Of a stretch of DNA of 64,000 bases, positions 1 to 8,161 are shown in pieces. Made by a program: the position numbers and the translations under genes. Numbering within the stretch: position 1 is the stretch's first letter; each line of letters starts with the position of its first letter. The notes below the pieces were generated by a model. It saw only the letters and a program-made list of their open reading frames with translations, made no database searches and was not told the origin of the DNA. The stretch is from Metarhizobium sp017305935 (GTDB lineage: Bacteria > Pseudomonadota > Alphaproteobacteria > Rhizobiales > Rhizobiaceae), in the NCBI RefSeq assembly GCF_029601685.1, contig NZ_JARRIR010000008.1:248001-312000 (forward strand), read 5' to 3'.

Positions 1-71
1 AGCTGGAAGACGAGGTACTGGTCGAGGCGCTGGAAAACATCATCTCCGCCTGGCTCGAAAAGCACGCCTGA
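1..71 (+). CDS. sufD: SufD C-terminal end (partial)
   Basis: The first 71 bases read in frame from base 3 as LEDEVLVEALENIISAWLEK followed by HA and a TGA stop. This resembles the C-terminal tail of SufD, the scaffold partner in the SufBCD iron-sulfur cluster assembly complex. The gene lies 13 bases before sufS in the same direction, the usual suf operon order, and this context carries most of the weight. Only about 22 residues are visible, so the call is an inference; the rest lies outside the window. Confidence 0.75.
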   Translation, partial: LEDEVLVEALENIISAWLEKHA

Positions 72-84
72 TTGGATTGGGACC

Positions 85-1326
85 ATGGACAGACACACAG
101 CGGCCGCCCCTTACGACGTCGAAGCCATCCGGCGGGATTTCCCGATCCTGTCGAAGACGGTCTATGGCAAGCCGCTGGTCTATCTCGATAGCGGCGCCTC
201 GGCCCAGAAGCCGCAGGTCGTCATCGATGCCGTCTCCCATGCCTATTCCGACGAATATGCCAATGTCCATCGCGGCCTGCATTTCCTGTCGAATGCCGCG
301 ACGGACGCCTATGAAGGGGCGCGCGAAAAGGTGCGCCGCTTCCTGAATGCCGGTTCGGTGGACGAAATCGTCTTCACCAAATCCTCGACCGAGGCGATCA
401 ACACCGTCGCTTACGGTTGGGGCATGCCGAAGATCGGCGAGGGCGACGAGATCGTCGTCACCATCATGGAGCACCATTCCAATATCGTGCCCTGGCATTT
501 CATCCGCGAGCGGCAGGGCGCGAAATTGGTCTGGGTGCCGGTGGACGACGAGGGCGCCTTCCATATCGAGGATTTCGAAAAGAGCCTCACCGAGCGCACC
601 AAACTGGTGGCGATCACCCATATGTCGAATGCGCTGGGGACGGTCGTGCCGGTCAAGGAAGTCTGCCGCATCGCCCATGAGCGCGGCATTCCGGTGCTGG
701 TCGATGGCAGCCAGGGCGCGGTGCATATGCCGGTCGATGTCCGCGACATCGATTGCGACTGGTATGTGATGACCGGCCACAAGCTCTACGGACCCTCCGG
801 CATCGGCGTGCTCTATGGCAAGATGGATCGCCTGAAGGAAATGCGACCCTTCATGGGTGGCGGCGAGATGATCGTCGAGGTCAGCGAAGATGTCGTCACC
901 TATAACGACCCGCCGCATCGTTTCGAGGCCGGCACGCCGCCGATCGTGCAGGCCATCGGCCTCGGCTATGCGCTGGATTACATGGAAAAGATCGGCCGCG
1001 CGGCCATCGCCGAGCATGAGGCGGGGCTTGCGGCCTATGCCGCGGAGCGGCTGCGGGCTGTGAACTCGCTGCGCATCATCGGCAATGCGCCGGGCAAGGG
1101 AGGCATATTCTCCTTTGAGCTTGCCGGAATCCATGCCCACGACGTGTCTATGGTCATCGACAGGCAGGGCATTGCGGTGCGCGCCGGCACCCATTGCGCC
1201 ATGCCGCTCTTGAAACGCTTCGGCGTCACCTCCACATGCCGTGCATCGTTCGGCATGTATACGACGCGTGCCGAAATCGATGCGCTGGCGGATGCGCTCG
1301 ATCATGCGCGCAAGTTCTTTGCCTGA
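85..1326 (+). CDS. sufS: Cysteine desulfurase SufS (413 aa)
   Basis: PLP-dependent group II cysteine desulfurase. It takes sulfur from cysteine as an enzyme persulfide and passes it to the SUF scaffold in the cytosol. The PLP-binding lysine sits in TGHKLYGPSGIG (about K233), a histidine pair EHHSN is near 130-133, and the catalytic cysteine is in TSTCRASF or just before it in GTHCAMP (about C371). Length is normal for SufS. The start ATG at 85 follows a weak GGATTGGGA ribosome site and gives the usual N-terminus. It is followed after 12 bases by the DUF59 gene and then sufA, so it is part of one suf transcript. Confidence 0.96.
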   Translation: MDRHTAAAPYDVEAIRRDFPILSKTVYGKPLVYLDSGASAQKPQVVIDAVSHAYSDEYANVHRGLHFLSNAATDAYEGAREKVRRFLNAGSVDEIVFTKSSTEAINTVAYGWGMPKIGEGDEIVVTIMEHHSNIVPWHFIRERQGAKLVWVPVDDEGAFHIEDFEKSLTERTKLVAITHMSNALGTVVPVKEVCRIAHERGIPVLVDGSQGAVHMPVDVRDIDCDWYVMTGHKLYGPSGIGVLYGKMDRLKEMRPFMGGGEMIVEVSEDVVTYNDPPHRFEAGTPPIVQAIGLGYALDYMEKIGRAAIAEHEAGLAAYAAERLRAVNSLRIIGNAPGKGGIFSFELAGIHAHDVSMVIDRQGIAVRAGTHCAMPLLKRFGVTSTCRASFGMYTTRAEIDALADALDHARKFFA

Positions 1327-1338
1327 GGAGTAACGCGA

Positions 1339-1719
1339 ATGAGCGTCAACGCAACCGAAGAAAAGATCGATGTTCGCGACGGCATTGTCCAGTCGAGCAT
1401 CCCGGCCGACGAACTGGCGCGCCTCAGCGACGACATCATCGCCGCGCTGAAGACCGTCTACGACCCGGAAATTCCGGCCGATATCTTCGAACTCGGACTG
1501 ATCTACAAGATCGACATCGAGGACGACCGCCTGGTCAAGATCGTCATGACGCTGACGGCGCCGGGTTGCCCGGTCGCGGGCGAAATGCCGGGCTGGGTGG
1601 AAAACGCCGTCGGCTCCGTCGAGGGTATCTCCGGCGTCGAGGTCTCCATGACCTTCGATCCGCCGTGGACTCCGGACCGCATGTCCGAAGAAGCGCAGGT
1701 CGCCGTCGGCTGGTATTGA
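1339..1719 (+). CDS. sufT: SUF system DUF59/MIP18 family protein, SufT-like (126 aa)
   Basis: Small DUF59 (MIP18) family protein, in the group that helps mature iron-sulfur proteins. Residues about 35-126 form the domain, with the typical segment IIAALKTVYDPEIPADIFEL and the conserved cysteine in TAPGCPVAGEMPGW. An N-terminal extension of about 25 residues precedes it. It lies 12 bases after sufS in the same direction, the normal place for the SUF-linked member. Family role is known mainly as assistance in cluster transfer; the specific client is not visible from sequence. The sufT name is used as for SUF-linked DUF59 proteins. Confidence 0.88.
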   Translation: MSVNATEEKIDVRDGIVQSSIPADELARLSDDIIAALKTVYDPEIPADIFELGLIYKIDIEDDRLVKIVMTLTAPGCPVAGEMPGWVENAVGSVEGISGVEVSMTFDPPWTPDRMSEEAQVAVGWY

Positions 1720-1823
1720 TGCCCTGCCTCTGCCGGGCATCTTGATACCGAGCACCGGGAAGACTAGATTCTGAATCGTGAACCATCAGGCCTTGAACCT
1801 GAATGGCGAAGGAGAAACGAGCC

Positions 1824-2210
1824 ATGGCCTTTGCAATCATGACACTGACGGAAGCGGCGGCGGCGCGTGTCAACGCCATTATCGCCAATTCCGGGCCAGA
1901 GGCGAAAGGCATTCGCGTCGGCATCAAGAAGGGCGGTTGCGCCGGCATGGAATATACCATCGACCTGGTGACCGAGCCCAATGCCAAGGACGACCTGATC
2001 ACGCGCGATGGCGCGAGCGTCTGGGTCGAACCCTCCGCCGTGCTTTACCTGCTCGGCACCCAGATGGATTTCGAAACCACGACGCTGCGCTCCGGCTTCA
2101 CCTTCACCAACCCGAACCAGACCTCGGCCTGCGGCTGCGGCGAATCGGTGGAACTGAAACAGGCCGATCTCGCAGCGCTTGCCGCCCAGCGCGAAATGCA
2201 GGGCGCCTGA
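1824..2210 (+). CDS. sufA: A-type iron-sulfur carrier SufA/HesB-IscA family (128 aa)
   Basis: A-type carrier that binds a nascent Fe-S cluster and hands it to target enzymes. The three ligand cysteines are present: one in KKGGCAGMEY and two in SACGCGESVE. A longer frame begins at 1803, but AAGGAGAAA stands at the right distance before the ATG at 1824 and the protein then starts MAFAIMTLTEAAAARV, so 1824 is preferred. It closes the suf operon, about 100 bases after the DUF59 gene, and faces gntR tail to tail with only 12 bases between stops. A second A-type carrier, erpA, lies at 40582. Confidence 0.94.
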   Translation: MAFAIMTLTEAAAARVNAIIANSGPEAKGIRVGIKKGGCAGMEYTIDLVTEPNAKDDLITRDGASVWVEPSAVLYLLGTQMDFETTTLRSGFTFTNPNQTSACGCGESVELKQADLAALAAQREMQGA

Positions 2211-2222
2211 AACTCCCAGCCG

Positions 2223-2846
2223 CTACCCGGCGCTGATCCCGTCGACCAGCGCCGCCATGTTCGATGTCGCGCCCTCCGCATCCGCCTGCCGGATGGCGCG
2301 GATGACGGCGACATGCAGGGCGATGGACCGATCCATCCGCTCCAGCGATGCCCCGGAAAACCAGATGCGCCGGTAATGCGTCTGCACCGGCGCTAAGGCC
2401 GCCGTCAGGAAGGCATTGGGGCAGGCGGCCTCCATGATCTCGTCGAACACCTTGTCGGCCGTCAGGAAGGCGCCGATTTCGCCGCTGACCGCGCAGGCGG
2501 TCATCGCCTGCGCGCAGTCGAGCAGCGCCGCGCGTTGGCCGTCATCGGCGTGGCGCGCCGTCAGCGCCGCCGCCTCCGGCTCCAGCTTGCGCCGGATGGT
2601 CAGGATATGCTCCCGGTCCCGGAGCCCGATCTCCGCGATCTGCAACCCCACCCGTGGCCGCACGAGGATGAGGCCTTGCCAGGCCAGCTTCTGGATCGCC
2701 TCGCGCACCGGCGTGCGCCCGAGCCCGGCAAGATCGATCAACTGCTTTTCAGTAACCAGCGCGCCGGGCGCCAGCTCCAGCGTCACGATCCGCCGCTCCA
2801 GCGCGAGATAGGCTAGGTGGCTCTGGGAGGAGGGGGATTCGGTCAC
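2223..2846 (-). CDS. GntR-family transcriptional regulator, FCD type (207 aa)
   Basis: Winged-helix regulator with an all-helical FCD effector domain. The DNA-binding part (about residues 10-75) contains LGRTPVREAIQKLAWQGLI, the GntR recognition-helix signature; the remainder is helical with FCD-type metal-site histidines and acidic residues. FCD proteins usually sense small carboxylic acids or sugar acids; the ligand here is unknown. The start is GTG at 2846, preceded by GAAGGAAG. Three copies of TGATATATCA lie just upstream, so autoregulation is likely. No catabolic gene is adjacent: the other side is the 3' end of an efflux permease gene. Its other targets, if any, must be elsewhere. Confidence 0.92.
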   Translation of the reverse strand: MTESPSSQSHLAYLALERRIVTLELAPGALVTEKQLIDLAGLGRTPVREAIQKLAWQGLILVRPRVGLQIAEIGLRDREHILTIRRKLEPEAAALTARHADDGQRAALLDCAQAMTACAVSGEIGAFLTADKVFDEIMEAACPNAFLTAALAPVQTHYRRIWFSGASLERMDRSIALHVAVIRAIRQADAEGATSNMAALVDGISAG

Positions 2847-2858
2847 GCGCGCTTCCTT

Positions 2859-2943
2859 CTGATATATCAGAACGTCTCACAACCCGATCCCAAAGGCAAG
2901 TTCGGCCTGATATATCAATGCGCAGAGGATATTGATATATCAG
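2859..2943. promoter_or_regulatory. Three TGATATATCA palindromes, likely GntR operators
   Basis: The perfect 10-base palindrome TGATATATCA occurs at 2860-2869 (extended to CTGATATATCAG at 2859-2870), 2908-2917 and 2933-2942. Centres are 48 and 25 bases apart. The first copy directly abuts the gntR ribosome site, so a bound protein would block transcription or early elongation. AT-rich palindromes of this form are typical of FCD-GntR operators. Binding by the neighbouring regulator is inferred. Confidence 0.75.
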
Positions 2944-2969
2944 GCATCCATTCCATCAACCGTGATGGC

Positions 2970-4175
2970 TCATTCATGCCGCAGGGCATCGATGGGATTG
3001 AGGTGCGCGGCGCGGCGGGCCGGGAAATAGCCGAAAATCATGCCGATGGCGGCGGAGAACAGGAAGGCGACGGCGACGATGGTCGGGCTCGGCACGAAGG
3101 GCACATGCAGGAAACCGACCGCCACATAGGCAAGGCCGAGACCGATGGCGATGCCGGCAATGCCGCCGAAGATCGACAGCGTCACCGCCTCGACCAGGAA
3201 CTGCATCAGCACCTGTCGCTCCAGCGCGCCGATCGCCAGCCGTGTGCCGATCTCGCGGGTGCGCTCGGTGACCGAGACCAGCATGATGTTCATGATGCCG
3301 ATGCCGCCGACCAGCAGGCTGACCGCGGCGACCGCGCCGAGCAGGCCGGTCAGCAGCGTCGTTGTGCCGGTCATCGCCTGGGTGATCTGCGTCATGTCGT
3401 TGACGTTGAAATCGTTCTCGCGGCCCTCGGCTATCTTGCGCCGCTCGCGCAGCAGCCGCTCGACATCGCTTTGTATCTTGGTGGTGGAAACGCCGTCGCG
3501 CGCCGACATCATGATCGTCGAAATATCCGTCGTGCCGCCGATGCGGCGCTGGAAGGTTTTCAGCGGCATCAGGATCGTGTCGTCCTGATCGCTGCCCATG
3601 CCGGACTGGCCCTTTTTCTCCAGCACGCCGATGACCGTACAGGAGAGCTTGCCGACGCGGATGATCTGGTTTTCGGCGGCAGCGGCGCCGAACAGCTCGC
3701 TGCGCACGGTCTCGCCGAGAATGCAGGCCGACTGGCCGCCGCGCTCCTCCGAGGGCAGGAAGGCGCGGCCGCTCGCCAGATCCCAGCTCTGCGCCACCAG
3801 ATAATCGCTGGTGATGCCGGCGACGCTGGTCGAGTGGTTCTGGCCGCCGGCAATCGCCACCGCCGTCGACTGGTTGATCGGCGCCACCGCCCGCAAGCCG
3901 CCGATCTGCGTGCGGATCGCCTCGACGTCGCGCTCGGTAAAACGTTTCGGCTCGGTAGCGCTGCGGCGCGGGCCGAACTGGCCGGGGCGCGCGAACAGCA
4001 TGTTGGTGCCGAGGCGAGAAAGATCGGCCGTCACCTGCGCCGTCGTGCCGTTGCCGATGGTGACCATGGCAATAACCGCCGCGACGCCGATGACGATGCC
4101 GAGCACGGTGAGGAAGGAGCGCAGCGCATTGCGGCTGATGGCGCGCAGCGCCAGGCGCAGGGTTTCAAGGAACAT
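2970..4175 (-). CDS. MacB-like ABC transporter permease (401 aa)
   Basis: Inner-membrane permease of the MacB/FtsX class: one N-terminal transmembrane helix (SFLTVLGIVIGVAAVIAMVTIG), a large periplasmic MacB core of about 220 residues, then three C-terminal helices ending in FGYFPARRAAHLNPIDALRHE, the typical family ending. In E. coli MacB the ATPase and permease are one chain; here they are two genes. The start is the ATG at 4175 (MFLETLRLAL), overlapping the end of the ATPase gene by 11 bases; a longer frame to 4244 lies wholly inside the ATPase gene and is not needed. The substrate (macrolide, peptide, siderophore or lipid) cannot be told from sequence. Confidence 0.9.
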   Translation of the reverse strand: MFLETLRLALRAISRNALRSFLTVLGIVIGVAAVIAMVTIGNGTTAQVTADLSRLGTNMLFARPGQFGPRRSATEPKRFTERDVEAIRTQIGGLRAVAPINQSTAVAIAGGQNHSTSVAGITSDYLVAQSWDLASGRAFLPSEERGGQSACILGETVRSELFGAAAAENQIIRVGKLSCTVIGVLEKKGQSGMGSDQDDTILMPLKTFQRRIGGTTDISTIMMSARDGVSTTKIQSDVERLLRERRKIAEGRENDFNVNDMTQITQAMTGTTTLLTGLLGAVAAVSLLVGGIGIMNIMLVSVTERTREIGTRLAIGALERQVLMQFLVEAVTLSIFGGIAGIAIGLGLAYVAVGFLHVPFVPSPTIVAVAFLFSAAIGMIFGYFPARRAAHLNPIDALRHE

Positions 4176-4899
4176 CGGCCCGCTCCCGGTTCGGTTCGTC
4201 GGCTTCCAGATGACCGTCGACGAAACGCAGGATGCGTTTCGCATAAGCGGCGATATCCGGCTCGTGGGTGACCATGATGACGGTGATCTTCCGGTCGCGA
4301 TTGAGCCCGGTGATCAGGTCCATGATCTCGGCGCTGGTGCGCGTATCGAGATTGCCGGTCGGCTCGTCGGCGAGCAGCACCGCCGGCTCGGTGACGATGG
4401 CGCGGGCAATGGCGACGCGCTGCTGCTGTCCGCCGGAAAGCTGCTGCGCCGTGTGATGTTCGCGTCCCGCCAGCCCGACGCGCGCCAGCGCCTGGGCCGC
4501 GCGCTCACGCCGTTCCTTGCCCGGGATGCCGCGATAGACCAGCGGCAGCTCGACATTTTCCAGCGCCGAGGTGCGGGGCAGCAGGTTGAAGCCCTGGAAG
4601 ACGAAACCCAGCATATGCCGGCGCAGCAGGGTGAATTGCGTCCGGTCGAAACCGGAGGTCGGGATGCCCTGGAACAGGTATTCGCCTTCGCTCGCCACAT
4701 CGAGGCAGCCGATGATGTTCATCGCCGTCGATTTGCCAGAGCCGGAAGGGCCCATGATCGCCACGAATTCCCGCTCGCGGATCGTCAGGTCGATGCGGTC
4801 GAGGGCGCGCAGCCGCGCCTCGCCGCTGCCGTAGATCTTGGTGACCTTGCGGAATTCGATCAGCGGCGGCTTGGGGCGAGGGGTCGGTTCGGCATTCAT
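4165..4899 (-). CDS. MacB/LolD-like ABC transporter ATP-binding protein (244 aa)
   Basis: Cytoplasmic ABC ATPase of the MacB/LolD group. Walker A is GPSGSGKST (about residues 50-58), the Q-loop and signature are present (LSGGQQQRVAIARA), Walker B is VLLADEPTGNLD, and a switch histidine follows in MVTHEPDIA. It pairs with the downstream permease and upstream periplasmic adaptor in a three-gene tripartite efflux operon. The ATG at 4899 overlaps the adaptor stop as ATGA, suggesting translational coupling. No outer-membrane channel gene is in the operon, so a TolC-type partner would be shared from elsewhere. Confidence 0.94.
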   Translation of the reverse strand: MNAEPTPRPKPPLIEFRKVTKIYGSGEARLRALDRIDLTIREREFVAIMGPSGSGKSTAMNIIGCLDVASEGEYLFQGIPTSGFDRTQFTLLRRHMLGFVFQGFNLLPRTSALENVELPLVYRGIPGKERRERAAQALARVGLAGREHHTAQQLSGGQQQRVAIARAIVTEPAVLLADEPTGNLDTRTSAEIMDLITGLNRDRKITVIMVTHEPDIAAYAKRILRFVDGHLEADEPNRERADVP

Positions 4900-6182
4900 C
4901 GGCCACCCGCCGTCGCATCGGTGATCAGCTCATCGCCCTCGCTGACACCGCCGGAGACGAGTTCGGTGAACTGGCCGTCGGTGGCGCCGATTTCGATGGC
5001 GACCGGCTGCGGCCGACCATTGCGCATTGCCCAGACCGTGCGCTTCGAGCCGGCCTGGGTGGACGCTGGCGAAAACGAACGCATGCGGGGCGGGCGGAAC
5101 AGGTTGAAGATGCTGCTGCGGCTTTCGCGCGCCGCCGGCGGAGAATAGCGCAGCGCCGCGTTCGGGATCAGCAATTGCCCCTTCAGCGACTTGACGGTGA
5201 TGTCGGCCGTCGCCGTCATGCCGGGACGCAGCAGCATGTCGTTGTTTTCGACCGTCAGCACCGCCATGTAGGTCACGACATTGGAGATCGTCTCGGACGC
5301 ATAGCGGATATTGCGGATCTCGGCCGGGAATTTCCGGTTCGGAAAGGCATCGACGGAAAAGCTAGCCGACTGACCAACCGCGACCTGACCGACATCGGCC
5401 TCGTCGACATCCACCTGCAATTCCATGCGCCGAAGGTCGCCGGCGATGGTGAACAGAACCGGAGCGGAGAGGGAGGCCGCGACCGTCGCGCCGGGATCGA
5501 CCGATCGGGTCAGCACGATGCCGTCGATGGGCGAGACGATGCGCGCCTTGGCGAGGTTGACTTCCGCCAGTTTCAAGTCGGCCTTGCTGGCGAGCACGTC
5601 GGCTTCGTTGATGTTCTTGGCGGCGGCGGCGGCATCGAACTTGTATTGCGCGGCATCCAGATCCTGTTGCGACGAGACGCGGTTCTGGACGAGAGATTGC
5701 AGCCGGTCGAAGCTGTTCCTGGCAGCCTTCATCTCGGCATCCGCCTTCAGTACATTGGCCTCGGAGGAATTGACCTTGGCCTTGGCGCTCTGCACGTCGG
5801 CTTCCAGCTTGTTGGTATCGAGCACCGCCAGGATGTCACCCTTCTTGACGGCGCTGTTATAGTCGACATTGACGCTGCGCACCGTGCCCGACAACTCGCT
5901 CGATACGTCAACCTTTTCGGTCGGCTCGACAGAGCCGGTAGCCGTCACCAGCACGGTGAGATCGCCGCGCTTGGCCGGTTGCGTGGTATAGACATATTGC
6001 GTCTCGCCATGACCGAAATAGAGGTAAGCGCTGACGCCGCCGCAGATCAGGACCACAAGCACGAAAAGCCGCAAAAGCCAGCGCGGCCCGCGACGCCGCT
6101 TGCCGGCGCCGGCCAGCACGCTCGCCAGATCGGGCGCCGCCTCGCGGCTGTCCTGCTGCCTGTCTTCCGTCTTGTTCGCCAT
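4896..6182 (-). CDS. HlyD/MacA-family periplasmic adaptor (428 aa)
   Basis: Membrane-fusion protein linking the inner-membrane ABC pump to an outer-membrane channel. After about 34 cytoplasmic residues, one transmembrane helix (about 35-57, LLRLFVLVVLICGGVSAYLY) anchors it. A lipoyl half follows (GTVRSVNVDYNSAVKKGDIL), then a long helical hairpin with many Ala, Lys and Asp residues, a second lipoyl half (ARIVSPIDGIVLTRSVDPG) and beta-barrel domains. A longer frame reaches 6386, but the ATG at 6182 has AGGAAGGTCAGG directly upstream and starts MANKTEDRQQ. It is the first gene of the MacAB-like operon. Confidence 0.92.
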   Translation of the reverse strand: MANKTEDRQQDSREAAPDLASVLAGAGKRRRGPRWLLRLFVLVVLICGGVSAYLYFGHGETQYVYTTQPAKRGDLTVLVTATGSVEPTEKVDVSSELSGTVRSVNVDYNSAVKKGDILAVLDTNKLEADVQSAKAKVNSSEANVLKADAEMKAARNSFDRLQSLVQNRVSSQQDLDAAQYKFDAAAAAKNINEADVLASKADLKLAEVNLAKARIVSPIDGIVLTRSVDPGATVAASLSAPVLFTIAGDLRRMELQVDVDEADVGQVAVGQSASFSVDAFPNRKFPAEIRNIRYASETISNVVTYMAVLTVENNDMLLRPGMTATADITVKSLKGQLLIPNAALRYSPPAARESRSSIFNLFRPPRMRSFSPASTQAGSKRTVWAMRNGRPQPVAIEIGATDGQFTELVSGGVSEGDELITDATAGGR

Positions 6183-6529
6183 CCTGACCTTCCTGAAACC
6201 TTTTGCCGAGAATCCATATCGATGCGTGTCGTCAAATGTCACATAGGTTGCGCAACAGGAAAGTGAAATCTTGGTAATGCGACTCCGATTTAAATATGGT
6301 GAGGGGTGCACCACTAGCCGTTTCCGCAAGCGGCCATGCCACAGGTCCAAGGCCCAGCCGCCGACAACGTACCGATGGGAATTCAAAGGTCCAAGGCGGG
6401 CGAGGAGTTCATCCGGCGACCAGGCGTATCACGCGCCTTCGGAAAGTTGCTGCTTCCTTGAACCGCTTCTCGCGGTCAAATCGAATCACATAAGACAGAT
6501 TATGGAACAATAGTATTAGTGCTGAGAGA
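6183..6529. other. Intergenic region upstream of the efflux operon, no gene seen
   Basis: This 347-base stretch lies between the start of the adaptor gene and the stop of the MBL hydrolase gene, both on the minus strand. It should hold the efflux promoter. I find no convincing protein or tRNA. The string GGTCCAAGGC appears twice (near 6345 and 6388). Short plus-strand frames at 6271-6513 have no ribosome site or recognisable product. Confidence 0.5.
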
Positions 6530-7363
6530 TCAGCGGATATCCGGCAGCCCGGCGAGTTCCACCTCGAACCGCATCATATCGTAGCCCGGAACGACGTGCT
6601 CCGGCGTTTCGCGCATCACCGTGTCATAATCGAGCGGTGTGTGCATATGCGTAAGGATCGCGCGTTTCGGCTGGAAGCGTTCGATCCAGCGCAGCGATTG
6701 CTCCAGCGACAGATGGCTGGGATGGAAGGAGTATTGCAGCGTGTCGATGATCAACATGTCGAGGCGGGCGAGTTTGCCGATGCTGTCCTCGGGAAAATCG
6801 CTGACGTCGCTGCAATAGGCCACGTCGCCGATGCGGAAGCCGAGCGACAGGATGTCGCCATGCACCTGCAGGTGCGGATGAAACGGAATCGGCCCGCCGT
6901 CGCCATCGATGACGATCGGCTCGTCAAGATCCTCTATCAGGTGCGGTTCGACGATCGGCGGATAATTGCTGCCCGGCGGTGTTTCGAGGCAGTAGCCAAA
7001 ACCCTGGCGGATGCGCTGCATGGTGAACGGATCGGCGTATATCGGCACGCGCCGGCGCTTGCCGATATAGAAGCCGCGCAGGTCATCGATGCCGTGCAGA
7101 TGGTCCGCATGAGCATGTGTGTAGAGAACGGCATCGACATGGGTAACGCCGGCGGAAATCATCTGCTGGCGAAAATCCGGGCCGGTATCGATGGCGACGA
7201 CGGTCGAGCCGCCCGGGCCGAACTGCTCGACCAGAAAGGCGGCGCGCATGCGTCGGTTCTTCGGATTGGCGGGATCGCAGGCGCCCCAGTCACCGTTGAT
7301 GCGCGGCACGCCTGGAGACGAACCGCATCCGAGAAGCGTGAACCGCCGCCGATACGCCGACAT
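6530..7363 (-). CDS. MBL-fold metallo-hydrolase, PhnP/YcbX-like (277 aa)
   Basis: Metallo-beta-lactamase fold hydrolase with the dinuclear metal motif THAHADHLHGIDDL (HxHxDH, about residues 80-93) and later ligands in SDVSDFP and LTHMHTP. The arrangement is like PhnP-type phosphodiesterases, but no phn genes are nearby. In alphaproteobacteria this gene commonly follows tatD and metG, as here, so a general nucleotide or phosphodiester clean-up role is possible; the substrate is not known. ATG at 7363, four bases after the tatD stop, so it is probably co-transcribed and coupled. Confidence 0.88.
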   Translation of the reverse strand: MSAYRRRFTLLGCGSSPGVPRINGDWGACDPANPKNRRMRAAFLVEQFGPGGSTVVAIDTGPDFRQQMISAGVTHVDAVLYTHAHADHLHGIDDLRGFYIGKRRRVPIYADPFTMQRIRQGFGYCLETPPGSNYPPIVEPHLIEDLDEPIVIDGDGGPIPFHPHLQVHGDILSLGFRIGDVAYCSDVSDFPEDSIGKLARLDMLIIDTLQYSFHPSHLSLEQSLRWIERFQPKRAILTHMHTPLDYDTVMRETPEHVVPGYDMMRFEVELAGLPDIR

Positions 7364-7367
7364 CGGT

Positions 7368-8147
7368 CTAGACCCTCGGCAGCATGGAAAAGATGCGGTA
7401 GGTATTTTCGGTGGCGATGCGGCTCATCTCTTCGTAGGAAACCCCGGCGCATTCGGCCAGAACCTCGGCGGTGTTCACCACATAGGACGGCTCGTTGCGC
7501 TTGCCGCGCCATTTCTTCGGCGCCAGATAGGGCGCGTCGGTCTCGACCAGCAACCGGTCATGAGGGATCGTTTTGGCGATCTCGCGCAGTTCCTCAGACT
7601 TGGGGAAGGTGAGGATGCCGGAAAAGGAGACGTAGCCGCCAAGCGCGACGCCGATCCGCGCCAACTCAGGCCCGGCGGAGAAGCAATGCAGGATGAAGGG
7701 GAAGGCCCCCTTCCCCGTTTCCTCGGTCAGGATCGCCGCCATGTCCTCATCGGCGCTGCGGCTGTGGATCACCAGCGGCAGGCCGGTCTGGCGCGCCGCT
7801 GCGATATGCTGCAAAAGCCCGGTCTTCTGGTCCTCGGGCTTCTGCGTGTCGTAGAAATAATCCAGACCCGCCTCGCCGATCGCCACAACCTTCGGATGCT
7901 GCGACAATCGGATCAGGTCGTCGGCGGTGATGTCCAGCTCCTCGTCGGCATTGTTGGGATGCGTGCCGACAGAACAGAAAACGGAATCGTAGCGCTCGGC
8001 GATATCGAGCAGCGTCTGCAATTTGCGCACCCGCGTCGAGATCGTGACGATCTGGCGCACGCCGGCGGCGTGGGCGCGGGCGATGATCTCGTCGCGCTCC
8101 TCGGCGAAATCCGGAAAATCCAGATGGCAATGGCTATCGATCAACAT
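7368..8147 (-). CDS. TatD-family deoxyribonuclease (259 aa)
   Basis: TIM-barrel metal-dependent hydrolase of the TatD DNase family. Metal ligands are in MLIDSHCHLDF (HxH near the N-terminus), in AIGEAGLDYFY (Glu), PLVIHSRSA (His), LHCFSAG (His) and LVETDAPYLAP (Asp). Full length for the family. It lies 14 bases after metG and four bases before the MBL gene, within one minus-strand operon. TatD proteins act as 3'-5' DNases and in DNA repair; they are not part of the Tat export system, whose genes are at 29621-31197. Confidence 0.94.
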   Translation of the reverse strand: MLIDSHCHLDFPDFAEERDEIIARAHAAGVRQIVTISTRVRKLQTLLDIAERYDSVFCSVGTHPNNADEELDITADDLIRLSQHPKVVAIGEAGLDYFYDTQKPEDQKTGLLQHIAAARQTGLPLVIHSRSADEDMAAILTEETGKGAFPFILHCFSAGPELARIGVALGGYVSFSGILTFPKSEELREIAKTIPHDRLLVETDAPYLAPKKWRGKRNEPSYVVNTAEVLAECAGVSYEEMSRIATENTYRIFSMLPRV

Positions 8148-8161
8148 GGGCAGGCGCTCGA

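Noticed and set aside
2825..2833. GGGAGGAGG, complement of the sRNA loop motif
   Set aside because: It lies inside the gntR coding region without a hairpin; Ser/Pro codons explain it.
2817..4271. Plus-strand reading frame of 484 codons
   Set aside because: Antisense to the MacB-like permease gene and gntR promoter; no family resemblance.
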